DNA of 64,000 bases from Labilithrix sp. (GTDB taxonomy: Bacteria > Myxococcota_A > Polyangia > Polyangiales > Polyangiaceae): contig JAHBWD010000048.1 in assembly GCA_019637175.1 (NCBI GenBank), forward strand, positions 1-64,000. The letters are read 5' to 3'. How positions within the stretch are numbered: position 1 is the stretch's first letter; the number at the start of each line of letters is the position of its first letter. A program made the translations under genes and the position numbers. A model generated the notes under the pieces. It did no database searches. It was not told the origin of the DNA and was given only the letters and a program-made list of their open reading frames with translations. Shown here piece after piece: positions 1 to 12,180 of this stretch.

Positions 1-2
1 TC

Positions 3-899
3 GCGTTCGTCGTCGCCGCGGCCGCGGAGATCTTCGTTTCGTCGACGCCGATCGACTGGGAGGCTTCGTGGAGCGTGGGCGCGCGCCGGCTCCTCCCGCT
101 GACGCCGATCCTCGCGGTCGCCGGAGCCCGCGGGACCGATCGTATCCTCGCGCGGCTCCGCGTTCGCCCGTCGCGGTGGGTGGCGACCGCCGTCGTGCTG
201 CTCACCCTCGTCGCGAACATCCCGACGGCGACGACCCTGCGAGGCGACCGCGCGTATCGGCAAGAGGAGCTCTACCTCCGCGGGCTCGGGCTCGGCGTCC
301 TCTTTCGGCCGCTCGATCGGTACGTCGGCGATCTCGCGGTCCTTCCGGCCGAGCTCGCGTTCGCCGCGCGATACCGGCTGCCTGTCGGGCGATACCGAGA
401 GGTGCTGTTCGAGCGCTACCAGCGAGACTACCGCACGCTGATCTTCGCGAACGACGTTCTCTCGATGGAGGATCCGGACGTCCGGCGGATCACGCGCGGC
501 TTCGCGGAAGGAAACGACGGCGCCGCGCGGCTCCGCTCGGACGAGGCGCATCCGTCCCGCGCGACGGTCGTCTTCCGCGCGGGTTGGCCGTTCGCGACGC
601 ACGTCACGGTGACGGCGAGCGCGCCGGACGCGCGCGCGCCCGTCGCGCTGCGCGTCGGTCGCGGAGCGGCGCTCGGCGACGTGATGTACGAGCCGCGCGA
701 AGGCTTGCGCGTCGGAGCCGACGTCCGCGCGTACACGTTCGAAGTGCCGCCCGGCGCGTTCGACTCGGGCATCTTCGAGCTCGTGCTCGAGACGTCGTCT
801 TCGAGCTCGACGGAGGTCCTGATCCACGCGGTGCGGATCGAAGATCGCACGCCGCGCACGCCGTTTCCGATCGCGCCGCTCCAGCCGCTCCGGCGATAG
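3..899 (+). CDS. C-terminal part of a polytopic membrane protein, possibly a GT-C-type glycosyltransferase (partial)
   Basis: The reading frame is open from the left edge, so the start lies outside the window and only the last 298 residues are visible. They begin with a hydrophobic stretch, then a W-x-x-x-W-x-x-G-A-R-R-L-L-P-L-x-P segment (about residues 19-34), an Arg-rich loop, and a membrane helix at about 59-79. About 200 soluble residues follow, including a five-serine run. A W/G/R-R-L-P loop before the last helices is typical of Dol-P-mannose-type mannosyltransferases (GT-C fold), but catalytic residues would lie upstream and are not seen, so the family is an inference. The stop codon abuts, with no gap, the stop of the convergent DUF1232 gene. 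Confidence 0.7.
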   Translation, partial: AFVVAAAAEIFVSSTPIDWEASWSVGARRLLPLTPILAVAGARGTDRILARLRVRPSRWVATAVVLLTLVANIPTATTLRGDRAYRQEELYLRGLGLGVLFRPLDRYVGDLAVLPAELAFAARYRLPVGRYREVLFERYQRDYRTLIFANDVLSMEDPDVRRITRGFAEGNDGAARLRSDEAHPSRATVVFRAGWPFATHVTVTASAPDARAPVALRVGRGAALGDVMYEPREGLRVGADVRAYTFEVPPGAFDSGIFELVLETSSSSSTEVLIHAVRIEDRTPRTPFPIAPLQPLRR

Positions 900-1442
900 C
901 TACGCGAGCTTCGCGCTGAGGAAGGCCTTCAGCTTGATCAGCGTCTTCACGTCGCGCGTGAAGCTCGGCACCTGATACTCGCCTGCCCACGCCGAGACTT
1001 CGTGCTGGAACGCGCTGCGCGCGGAGGCGTCGGTCATGATGTCTTCGACCGTGCGGCCGCGGGCGGCGCCCTTGCGAAGGCCCTTCACGTAGGTCACGAG
1101 GCGCGCGTAGTCGTCGCCGAGGAAGTCTTCGACCGCCTTGGCGTCTTCCGCGAGGCGGCCGAGCACGCCGTCCTTCGCCGCAGGATCGGCCTCGCACGCG
1201 AGCGCGGCGGCGACGCGGATGACGAAGGCGTCGTCGCAGAAGCCGAGATCGTCGATGCCGTCGGGGATGAGATCGAGCGACTTGAAGATGTAGTTGAGGC
1301 CCGAGGCGACGTATCGCTTCACCTCGTCGTTGCCGTCGGCCGAGACGAGCGGACCGAGCGCGCCCGCGTCTTCGCCGAGCGTGCGGAGCCACGAAGGGAA
1401 CATGTCGAGGTAGCGCGTGAGGCTCGCCGTGTCGGTCGTCAT
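900..1442 (-). CDS. DUF1232 (YkvA-like) protein
   Basis: This 180-residue protein has the DUF1232 core at about residues 49-80, where a Y-I-F-K-S-L-D-L-I-P-D-G-I-D-D-L-G-F-x-D-D segment matches the family hallmark of a short amphipathic or hydrophobic helix followed by an acidic D-D turn. The biochemical role of the family is unknown; members are small and often membrane-associated. The rest is helical and charged, without a signal peptide. It lies 64 bp downstream of the kinase gene on the same strand, so it could be the last gene of the pheST-kinase transcript. Its stop codon directly abuts that of the convergent membrane-protein gene. Confidence 0.8.
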   Translation of the reverse strand: MTTDTASLTRYLDMFPSWLRTLGEDAGALGPLVSADGNDEVKRYVASGLNYIFKSLDLIPDGIDDLGFCDDAFVIRVAAALACEADPAAKDGVLGRLAEDAKAVEDFLGDDYARLVTYVKGLRKGAARGRTVEDIMTDASARSAFQHEVSAWAGEYQVPSFTRDVKTLIKLKAFLSAKLA

Positions 1443-1506
1443 GGGTAGGCCGCGAGGCTAGCGGAAGACCGCGCCCTCGCAAATGGCCCATGCGGCTCCG
1501 GAAATT

Positions 1507-2787
<1,281 letters not shown>

Positions 2788-2796
2788 CGGTCGATA

Positions 2797-5229
<2,433 letters not shown>

Positions 5230-5248
5230 GCCTTCGGATCCTTCGGAT

Positions 5249-6325
5249 TCAGAATTGGGAGAGGAAGCGCGGATCGTTGTCGAACATGAGCCGGATGTTC
5301 GGGATCCCGTAGCGGAGCATCGCGATGCGCTCGAGGCCCATCCCGAGCGCGAAGCCCGACCACTCCTCCGGATCGATGCCGCAGTTCTCGAGGACGACGG
5401 GATGGATCATCCCGCAGCCGAGGATCTCGATGAAGCCGGTGTGCTTGCAGAGGTTGCAGCCGGCGCGCGTACCGTCGCTCTGGCGGCAGAACACGCACCC
5501 GATGTCGACCTCGGCGCCCGGCTCGACGAACGGGAAGTAGCTCGGGCGGAGGCGCACGGGCGTGCCCGGCCCGTAGAGGCGCTCGGCGAACTCGGCGAGC
5601 ACGCCCTTGAGGTGCGCGAGCGTGACGCGCCGATCGACGAGGAACGCTTCGATCTGGTGGAACATCGGCGAGTGCGTCGCGTCGTCATCGCGCCGGTACA
5701 CCGTGCCGGGCGCGATGAAGGCCATCGGCGGCTTCTGCCCCTTCATCGCGCGGATCTGGATGTTGCTCGTGTGCGTGCGCAGGATGTGCCCCGACTCCGT
5801 CCAGAAGCTGTCCTGCATGTCGGTCGCGGGATGATCCGGAGGGAAGCCGAGGAGCGTGAAGTTGTTCGCCTCGTGCTCGACGTCGGGGCCGTCGTGCACC
5901 GCGAAGCCGAGCTGGCGGAACACCGCGACGACCTCTTCGCGCACGATCGAGATCGGATGCTTGTGGCCCACGCCCGAGGGCACGCGGCCGGGCAGCGTCA
6001 GATCGAACGGCGGCGCGGAGAGCTCGGCCTCACGCTCCTTGCCGCGCAGATCGCGGAGGCACCCTTCGAAGCCCGACTCGACCTCCTGCTTGAGCGCGTT
6101 GACCTTCTCGCCGATCGCCTTGCGCCCCGCCGGCGGCGCTTGCCCGAGCAGCTTCAGGATCGCCGTGAGCTCGCCCTTCTTGCCCAGGATCTTCGCGTTC
6201 TCGTCGCGGAGCGCCTGCTCGGTGGTGGCCGCGCGAAACCGCGGCAGGAACGCCTCGCGGAGCTCCGCGAGCGCTCGATCGATCGCCGCCGTCGGATCGG
6301 CGGGCGGGGCAGAAGGGGACGTCAT
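5249..6325 (-). CDS. pheS: Phenylalanine--tRNA ligase alpha subunit
   Basis: The 358-residue catalytic subunit partners PheT. An N-terminal coiled-coil arm (about residues 1-95) precedes the class II aminoacyl-tRNA synthetase core. Motif 2 is seen as G-T-V-Y-R-R-D-D-D-A-T-H-S-P-M-F-H-Q-I-E and motif 3 as G-M-G-L-E-R-I-A-M. A C-x2-C and C-x2-C pair (I-G-C-V-F-C ... G-C-N-L-C) sits just before the G-M-I-H-P segment; this knuckle is known in PheS of several lineages and is not an anomaly here. It is the first gene of a likely pheS-pheT-kinase operon. Confidence 0.97.
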   Translation of the reverse strand: MTSPSAPPADPTAAIDRALAELREAFLPRFRAATTEQALRDENAKILGKKGELTAILKLLGQAPPAGRKAIGEKVNALKQEVESGFEGCLRDLRGKEREAELSAPPFDLTLPGRVPSGVGHKHPISIVREEVVAVFRQLGFAVHDGPDVEHEANNFTLLGFPPDHPATDMQDSFWTESGHILRTHTSNIQIRAMKGQKPPMAFIAPGTVYRRDDDATHSPMFHQIEAFLVDRRVTLAHLKGVLAEFAERLYGPGTPVRLRPSYFPFVEPGAEVDIGCVFCRQSDGTRAGCNLCKHTGFIEILGCGMIHPVVLENCGIDPEEWSGFALGMGLERIAMLRYGIPNIRLMFDNDPRFLSQF

Positions 6326-6536
6326 GGCGGCCGGTTTTTAGCACAATCGCCCGCTTTTAAAGATGGATCGAAGGATCGCAGGCGCTGGAGGGACGGTAAT
6401 CCCACATCATTCCCGATGTCTGCCATAGGGCGACCGCTTTCCAGTTGATACCCAATTGAAATGCGCCCCGGGTACACCGATTGTTCATAGTTCCGTCACG
6501 GCTGAGATCGCGCATCGAGCGCGACAGTCGCCCCCC

Positions 6537-6542
6537 GGAGGG
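6537..6542 (+). promoter_or_regulatory. Ribosome binding site deciding the start of the VWA lipoprotein
   Basis: GGAGGG lies 7 bases before the ATG at 6550. The frame is also open from an upstream ATG at 6481, but the 6550 start has this strong site and gives a proper lipoprotein signal peptide, so it is preferred. Confidence 0.75.
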
Positions 6543-6549
6543 TCGCAAG

Positions 6550-8169
6550 ATGCGCAGCGCCCAGCAGCTCATTTCGTTCGGTGGTCTCGCTCTCGTCATC
6601 GCCGTCGGCTGCGGCGGCAGCGGACGGAATGGCTTCGACGGCGACGGCGAAGGCAACCCGGCAGGCGGCGAAGACGATCTCAACAGCGGCCAGTTCGGCG
6701 GCGATCCCGCGCTCAACATCGTGCTCGATCCGAAGAACACCACGGTGATCATCGACAGCGCGACGACGCCGACGACGGCCGGCTCGGTCGCCTACAAGGT
6801 CACGCAGAACGGCAAGGATCTCACGGGCGACGCCACCTTCAAGCTCAAGGATCCGTCGCTCGGATCGTTCAACGGCGCGACGTTCACCTCGATCGCGTCG
6901 CTGCCCGAGGGCGTCCTCGGCAAGAGCACCACCGTCGAAGCGAAGACCCCGAACGGCCAGGGCCTCGGGACGCTCACCGTCGTGCAGCTCCGCAAGACCG
7001 GAGCGCAGCGCGACTTCTTCTTCATCGTGCCCCACAACGAGGCGCCGTCGCCGAACAACGACGTGCTGAAGTTCAGCACGAACATCAAGCAGGCCGACGT
7101 CGCGTTCGTCATGGACACGACGGGCTCGATGGGCACCTCCATCAACAACCTGAAGACCGCCATCCAGGGCACGCTCATGACGCAGCTCCAGGCGGCGATC
7201 CCCAACGTCGGCCTCGCGGTCGTCGACTACCGCGACTTCGGGGACGCTTGGGTGGCGCTCGTGCGCCAGCGCGTGACGACGACGCTCTCGCTCGCGCAGA
7301 GCGCGGTCAACGCGATGACCGCGTTCGGAGGCGGCGACACGCCGGAGGCGGCGGTCGCGGCGATGCACTACACGCTGACCGGCCAGGCCAACCCGCCGAT
7401 CGCGGCGCACACGCCGTCGACCCCGGGCCTCTTCGGCGCGGCCGAGTTCCGCCCCGGATCGGTGCCGGTCGTCGTCAACATCACCGACGCGCCGTGGCAC
7501 ACGCCGTCGGGCAACCAGTCGGTGGCGACGCTCACCACCGCGTTCAACACGACGAAGGCGAAGTTCGTGCAGGTCTCGAACGGCGCGCCCGAGGCGCAGG
7601 CCGACGCGCTCTCCGACGCGACGGCGAGCAACGTGCCCCCGACCGCGTTCGGTCCGAGCTGCGCCGCGGGCATGTGCTGCACCGGCCTCAGCGGCGCCGC
7701 GCGCACGCCGACCGGCCCGGGCGGCACCTGCCGGCTCAACTTCCTCTCCTCCGGCGGCAACGGCGTGAGCACGGGCATCGTCCAGGCCATCCAGGCGATC
7801 GCGGTCGGCACCGTGTTCGACGTCAAGGCCTCGGCGTCCAACGACCCGAAAAATCCCAAGGGAGTGGACGCGACCAAGTTCATCAAGGCGCTCCGCGCGA
7901 TGGATGAGGGCAATCCGGCTCAGGGCTGCCCGGCGGCCCCCGCAAAAGACTCCGACGGCGACGGGATCAAGGATACGTTCCTCTCCGTGAAGGCCGGAAC
8001 GCCTGTCTGCTTCGAGATCATCCCCGCGATGAACACGATCGTTCCGCCCGAGCTCGATCCGCAGTTCTTCAACGCCTTCGTGGACGTCATCGGAGTGCAG
8101 GGCAACCTCCCGCTCGACAAGCGCAGCGTGCTCTTCCTCGTGCCGCCCAAGGACGCCGGCGTGAAGTGA
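6550..8169 (+). CDS. Lipoprotein with von Willebrand factor A domain
   Basis: A 539-residue protein with a lipoprotein signal (A-V-G-C, lipid Cys at residue 21) and a Gly/Asp-rich linker. A possible Ig-like region lies at about 55-150, and a VWA domain begins near residue 182 with V-A-F-V-M-D-T-T-G-S-M-G, whose D-T-T-G-S-M is the usual MIDAS variant that holds a metal ion. Further on is a cysteine pair region (C-A-A-G-M-C-C). VWA domains bind protein partners or surfaces; the ligand here is unknown. The stop overlaps the GTG of the FHA-AAA+ gene (GTGA), implying translational coupling between a surface-anchored protein and a cytoplasmic regulator. Confidence 0.88.
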   Translation: MRSAQQLISFGGLALVIAVGCGGSGRNGFDGDGEGNPAGGEDDLNSGQFGGDPALNIVLDPKNTTVIIDSATTPTTAGSVAYKVTQNGKDLTGDATFKLKDPSLGSFNGATFTSIASLPEGVLGKSTTVEAKTPNGQGLGTLTVVQLRKTGAQRDFFFIVPHNEAPSPNNDVLKFSTNIKQADVAFVMDTTGSMGTSINNLKTAIQGTLMTQLQAAIPNVGLAVVDYRDFGDAWVALVRQRVTTTLSLAQSAVNAMTAFGGGDTPEAAVAAMHYTLTGQANPPIAAHTPSTPGLFGAAEFRPGSVPVVVNITDAPWHTPSGNQSVATLTTAFNTTKAKFVQVSNGAPEAQADALSDATASNVPPTAFGPSCAAGMCCTGLSGAARTPTGPGGTCRLNFLSSGGNGVSTGIVQAIQAIAVGTVFDVKASASNDPKNPKGVDATKFIKALRAMDEGNPAQGCPAAPAKDSDGDGIKDTFLSVKAGTPVCFEIIPAMNTIVPPELDPQFFNAFVDVIGVQGNLPLDKRSVLFLVPPKDAGVK

Positions 8170-9482
8170 CCGACGCGCGCGAGCTCGCCGCGGGCGCCTC
8201 GGAGATCGGGGCCCCGCGCAGTCGCCCTCGTCTGACATGGACGGACGGAGCGGGTTCGCACTTTCTGGAGCTGAAGGACGTTCGCACGATCGGCTCGGCG
8301 CCGTGGTGCGAGCTCGTGCTGATGGATCGCGCCGTCTCGCGCCTCCACGCGGAGATCGCGCCGCGCGAAGACGGCCTCTGGGTCAGAGATCTCGGGAGCC
8401 GCAACGGCACGTTCGTCGCGGGCGTGAAGATCACGGAGGCGCGCGTGCCGCCGGGCGCGCAGATCCGCGTCGGCACGACGGAGATCGCGGTCGCCTACGA
8501 CACGCCCGCGCCGCCCGAAGGTCTCTGGCCCGAGGCGCGCTTCGGCAAGCTCGTCGGCCAGACGACGGCGATGCGCGAGATCTTCGCGATGATCGCCGAG
8601 CTCGCCAAGGGCGACGCCTCGGTGCTCTTCGTCGGCCAGACGGGGACGGGCAAGGACGCGCTCGCGCGCGCGATGCACGAAGCCTCGCCCCGTGCCGGCG
8701 CGCCCTTCGTGGTCATCGACTGCAGCGCGCTGCCGGGGCCGGTCGAGGCCGCCGAGATCCTCGAGCAGGCGCTGCGCGGCGCCGAGGGCGGCACGCTCGT
8801 GCTCGACGAGCCCGCGGAGCTCCCGATCGCGCTCCAGCGCGAGCTCATTCCTCCGCTCGACGCCAAGGTGTTCCGCGTCGTGGCGACCTCGACGCGCGAT
8901 CTCCGCGTCGTCGTCAACCAAGGCGCGTTCCGCGAGGGCCTCTACTTCCGGCTCGCCGGCGCGACGATCAACGTGCCGTCGCTCCAAGAGCGGCTGCCCG
9001 ACCTGCCGCTCTTGCTCGAGAAGTTCTTGGGCGACAAGGCGTCGCTCGCGACGCCCGATCTGCTCGCCGATCTCGCGCGCGTCCCCTGGATCGGCAACCT
9101 GCGCGAGCTCGAGCTCTACGCCGAGCGGCTGCGCGCGACCGACGGCGAGTCGCGCGAGTTCCCCGAGCCCGCCGAGCCCTTCGACCAGGCCGTCCCGACG
9201 ATCGAGGCCGAGTTCGCGACGATGGAGGTCCCGATCGTCGACACCGATCAGGCCGCCGCGCTCGCGGGCACGACCGCCGAGCCTCCTCGCCTGCCTCCGC
9301 AGCTCGAGCCGTGGTTCGAAACCGGCTTCAAGGAGTTCCGCGAGCGCTGGATCGAGCTCGGCGAGCGCGAGTACCTCCGTCGCCTCATGAAGCGCACGAA
9401 CCGCTCGAGCTCCACCGCCTCGCGCGAAGCAGGCCTCGAGCGCACGTACCTCTATCGCCTGCTGAAGAAACACGGCGTCTAA
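8166..9482 (+). CDS. FHA domain - AAA+ (sigma-54 activator-like) - Fis-type HTH protein lacking the GAFTGA loop
   Basis: The 438 residues contain an FHA phosphothreonine-binding domain (about 20-112, with S-R-L-H and G-S-R-N-G-T), then an AAA+ module and a C-terminal Fis-like helix-turn-helix (about 400-438). Walker A is G-Q-T-G-T-G-K-D (157-164), Walker B L-V-L-D-E-P (211-216), and F-R-E-G-L-Y-F-R-L (255-263) is conserved. Between residues 190 and 208, where activators carry E-L-F-G-x-x-x-G-A-F-T-G-A, only about 19 residues remain and the motif is absent. Family knowledge says GAFTGA is needed to remodel sigma-54 polymerase, so I infer this protein does not act as a normal activator. The GTG start overlaps the stop of the VWA lipoprotein gene. 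Confidence 0.9.
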   Translation: MTDARELAAGASEIGAPRSRPRLTWTDGAGSHFLELKDVRTIGSAPWCELVLMDRAVSRLHAEIAPREDGLWVRDLGSRNGTFVAGVKITEARVPPGAQIRVGTTEIAVAYDTPAPPEGLWPEARFGKLVGQTTAMREIFAMIAELAKGDASVLFVGQTGTGKDALARAMHEASPRAGAPFVVIDCSALPGPVEAAEILEQALRGAEGGTLVLDEPAELPIALQRELIPPLDAKVFRVVATSTRDLRVVVNQGAFREGLYFRLAGATINVPSLQERLPDLPLLLEKFLGDKASLATPDLLADLARVPWIGNLRELELYAERLRATDGESREFPEPAEPFDQAVPTIEAEFATMEVPIVDTDQAAALAGTTAEPPRLPPQLEPWFETGFKEFRERWIELGEREYLRRLMKRTNRSSSTASREAGLERTYLYRLLKKHGV

Positions 9483-10450
9483 GCCGCGCGAGTCACGCAG
9501 CGGAAGCCGAGGTGGCACGTCGACGTGTCGATCGGCTGCGCCATGCGCGCGGCGGGGCGATAGCGACGGCAGTAGTTGGGCGCGCACAAGAACGAGCCGC
9601 CCTTCATCACCTTGCGCGGGATGCGCCCGGCATCGCCCGGGTGAAAGCTCTTGTCGCGATCGCCTCCGCGCGGGTTGCGGATCGCGCAGCAGTCGCGCGC
9701 GTCGGCGAGCACCAGGTGGCGACCCTCGTACCAGTCGGTGGTCCACTCCCAGACGTTGCCGATCATCTCGTAGAGGCCGAACGCGTTCGCGGGGAACGAT
9801 CGCACGGGCGCGGTCCGCTCGAAGCGATCGAGGCGGAGGTTCTCGAAGGGGAACTCGCCTTGCCAGAAGTTCGCGAGGTACGCGCCGCCGGGCGTCAGCT
9901 CGTCGCCCCACGCGAACTCGGCGCCGTCGAGATCGCCGCGCGCGGCGCGCTCCCACTCGGCCTCGGTGGGGAGGGACTTGTTCGCCCAGTCGGCGTAGGC
10001 GACGGCGTCTTCGTACGCCACGTGCACGACGGGGTGGTCCATGCGGCCCTTGATCGAGCTCCCCTTCCCTTCGGGGCGTCGCCAGCTCGCGCGCTTCACC
10101 CACGTCCACCAGTTGTAGTGATTGGACACGTCGACCGGGCCGCGCGGCCTCTGGAAGACGACCGATCCGGGCGTGAGCAGCATCTCGGGGATCGCGCCCG
10201 GATAGTCGGCGGCGTTCGGGAGGCGCTCGGCGAGCGTGACGTAGCCGGTGGCGGCGACGAAGCGCGCGAACTCGGCGTTCGTCACGGCGGTGACGTCCAT
10301 CCAGAAGCCGTCGACGCGGACGCGATGCGCGGGCCGCTCCTCGGGGTAGTGATCGTCGGAGCCCATCGTGAAGACGCCTCCGGGGATCCACGCCATGCCG
10401 GCCGAAGGCGGCGCGGTCGGTGCGTCGAGTGGGTGCTCCTTGACGGCCAT
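9479..10450 (-). CDS. Formylglycine-generating enzyme family protein (sulfatase-activating)
   Basis: The 323 residues form one FGE-sulfatase domain (PF03781). It starts with M-A-W-I-P-G-G-V-F-T-M-G-S (about 19-31) and holds the P-V-V-H-V, L-P-T-E-A-E-W-E-R-A-A-R-G and G-N-V-W-E-W-T-x-D-W-Y signatures. The end carries G-G-S-F-L-C-A-P-N-Y-C (C289 and C294), the copper-binding cysteine pair of true aerobic FGEs, so this is likely an active enzyme and not one of the many non-catalytic relatives. It converts a sulfatase active-site Cys to formylglycine. The gene is divergent from the arylsulfatase gene 123 bp away. Its last 4 bp overlap the convergent FHA-AAA+ gene. A strong ribosome site (complement of 10455-10461) supports the start. 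Confidence 0.93.
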   Translation of the reverse strand: MAVKEHPLDAPTAPPSAGMAWIPGGVFTMGSDDHYPEERPAHRVRVDGFWMDVTAVTNAEFARFVAATGYVTLAERLPNAADYPGAIPEMLLTPGSVVFQRPRGPVDVSNHYNWWTWVKRASWRRPEGKGSSIKGRMDHPVVHVAYEDAVAYADWANKSLPTEAEWERAARGDLDGAEFAWGDELTPGGAYLANFWQGEFPFENLRLDRFERTAPVRSFPANAFGLYEMIGNVWEWTTDWYEGRHLVLADARDCCAIRNPRGGDRDKSFHPGDAGRIPRKVMKGGSFLCAPNYCRRYRPAARMAQPIDTSTCHLGFRCVTRAA

Positions 10451-10560
10451 GCGGTCCTCCTGCGGCAGCGCTCCTTCGAAGCCGTGCAGGCGACGTGCCC
10501 CGCACTGCGGTGCTCGGCGCGCGGGTACATCGGTTGCACCTCCGTGCCGCGTTCACCCTC

Positions 10561-10567
10561 AGGAGGG
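10561..10567 (+). promoter_or_regulatory. Ribosome binding site deciding the arylsulfatase start
   Basis: AGGAGGG is 6 bases before the ATG at 10574. The same frame is open for over 2.3 kb upstream, so this site and the start of sulfatase homology (K-K-P-N-I-L-V-I-W-G-D-D) fix the true start. Confidence 0.85.
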
Positions 10568-10573
10568 ACGCGG

Positions 10574-12139
10574 ATGGCCTCGCATCGCTCACACGGCAAC
10601 GGCAACGCCGGCCAGAAGAAGCCCAACATTCTCGTGATCTGGGGCGACGACATCGGGATCTGGAACTTGAGCTGCTACAGCAGCGGCATGATGGGCTACC
10701 GCACGCCCAACATCGATCGCCTCGCGAAAGAAGGCATGCGCTTCACCGACGCCTACGGCGAGCAGAGCTGCACCGCCGGCCGCGCGGCGTTCATCACCGG
10801 GCAGAGCGTCTTCCGCAGCGGCCTCAGCAAGGTCGGCATGCCCGGCGCGCAGGTGGGGCTCCAGGCCGAAGACCCGACCATCGCCGAGCTGCTCAAGCCG
10901 CTCGGCTACGCGACCGGACAGTTCGGCAAGAACCACCTCGGCGATCGCAACGAGTACCTCCCGACGTTGCACGGCTTCGACGAGTTCTACGGCAACCTCT
11001 ACCACCTCAACGCGGAGGAGGATCCCGAAGACCCCGACTACCCGAAAGACCCACGCTTCAAGGAGCGCTTCGGGCCGCGCGGCGTCTTGCGCTGCTGGGC
11101 CACCGACGTGGACGACAAGACCCAAGAGCCGCGGTGGGGCAAGATCGGCAGGCAGAAGATCGAAGACACGGGTCCGCTCACGCGCAAGCGCATGGAGACG
11201 TGCGACGACGACTTCGTCGCCAGCGCGAAAGACTTCATCGAGCGGCAGCACAAGGCGAAGAAGCCCTTCTTCTGCTGGGTCAACACGACCCACATGCACC
11301 TGCGCACCCACACCAAGCCCGAGAGCGTGGGGCAAGCCGGGCCGGGGCAGTCGACCTACCACGACACGATGATCGACCACGACGAGAACGTCGGCGAGCT
11401 GCTCGATCTCCTCGACACGCTCGGCATCGCCGACGACACGATCGTGATGTACTCGACCGACAACGGGCCGCACATGAACACGTGGCCCGACGGCGCGATG
11501 ACGCCGTTCCGCAGCGAGAAGGACACCAACTGGGAGGGCGCCTTCCGCGTTCCTCTCCTCGTGCGCTGGCCGGGGAAGATCCCCGCGGGCGAGGTGTCGA
11601 ACGAGATCGTGCAGCACCACGACTGGCTGCCGACGTTCCTCGCCGCGGCCGGCGAGCCGCACATCGTGGAGAAGCTGCGCGCAGGGCACAAAGCAGGCGA
11701 CAAGCACTTCAAGGTGCACATCGACGGCTTCAACCTCTTGCCGTACCTGACCGGCAAGGAGAAGAAGAGCCCGCGCGAGGGCTTCATCTACTTCAGCGAC
11801 GACGGCGATCTCGTCGCGCTCCGTTACAAGAACTGGAAGGTGACGTTCATGGAGCAGCGCTGCCCCGGCACGCTGCAAGTTTGGGCCGAGCCCTTCACGA
11901 CGCTCCGCGTCCCGAAGCTCTTCAACCTCCGCACCGATCCGTTCGAGCGCGCCGACACCACCTCGAACACCTACTGGGATTGGTACTTGTCGAAGTCGTA
12001 TACGATCATGGCCGCGCAAGCGCTCGTGTCGCGCTTCTTGACGACGTTCAAGGAGTTTCCGCCTCGACAGAAGGCGGCTTCGTTCACGATCGATCAGGCG
12101 CTCGAGAAGATGAACGACTCGTTCACCAGCAACCGCTGA
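10574..12139 (+). CDS. Arylsulfatase (type I, formylglycine-dependent)
   Basis: A 521-residue sulfatase. The N-terminal metal motif G-D-D (24-26) is followed by the activation site S-C-T-A-G-R (C66-R70), i.e. Cys-x-Ala-x-Arg instead of the commoner Cys-x-Pro-x-Arg. Other core pieces are G-K-N-H-L-G, S-T-D-N-G-P-H and F-R-V-P-L-L-V-R-W-P-G. The neighbouring formylglycine-generating enzyme is the obvious maturation partner. No export signal is visible at the N-terminus, so the enzyme may work in the cytoplasm, where formylglycine formation occurs, or be exported by a route I cannot see. The sulfate ester substrate is unknown. The last about 60 residues are helical. Confidence 0.95.
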   Translation: MASHRSHGNGNAGQKKPNILVIWGDDIGIWNLSCYSSGMMGYRTPNIDRLAKEGMRFTDAYGEQSCTAGRAAFITGQSVFRSGLSKVGMPGAQVGLQAEDPTIAELLKPLGYATGQFGKNHLGDRNEYLPTLHGFDEFYGNLYHLNAEEDPEDPDYPKDPRFKERFGPRGVLRCWATDVDDKTQEPRWGKIGRQKIEDTGPLTRKRMETCDDDFVASAKDFIERQHKAKKPFFCWVNTTHMHLRTHTKPESVGQAGPGQSTYHDTMIDHDENVGELLDLLDTLGIADDTIVMYSTDNGPHMNTWPDGAMTPFRSEKDTNWEGAFRVPLLVRWPGKIPAGEVSNEIVQHHDWLPTFLAAAGEPHIVEKLRAGHKAGDKHFKVHIDGFNLLPYLTGKEKKSPREGFIYFSDDGDLVALRYKNWKVTFMEQRCPGTLQVWAEPFTTLRVPKLFNLRTDPFERADTTSNTYWDWYLSKSYTIMAAQALVSRFLTTFKEFPPRQKAASFTIDQALEKMNDSFTSNR

Positions 12140-12180
12140 GCCGACGCGCGCGTCGTGAGTGGTGATACGACTCCTTCGTC

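Noticed and set aside
68..919. Alternative Arg-rich frame over the first gene
   Set aside because: The frame open from base 3 has a membrane-protein sequence with good composition; the other does not.
5440..5520. Cysteine cluster in PheS as a novel insertion
   Set aside because: A C-x2-C pair at this position is known in PheS of several bacterial groups.
6326..6549. Relatively AT-rich intergenic stretch before the VWA gene considered as an RNA gene
   Set aside because: No tRNA-like cloverleaf or recognisable riboswitch core could be drawn; it is best seen as a divergent promoter region.
8237..10573. Upstream extension of the arylsulfatase frame by over 770 codons
   Set aside because: The translation upstream of 10574 is a shadow of the FHA-AAA+ and FGE genes; a strong ribosome site and start of homology lie at 10574.
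6496..10592. Long minus-strand frames opposite the VWA and FHA-AAA+ genes
   Set aside because: Arg-rich low-complexity translations without homology; the plus-strand genes have clear domains.
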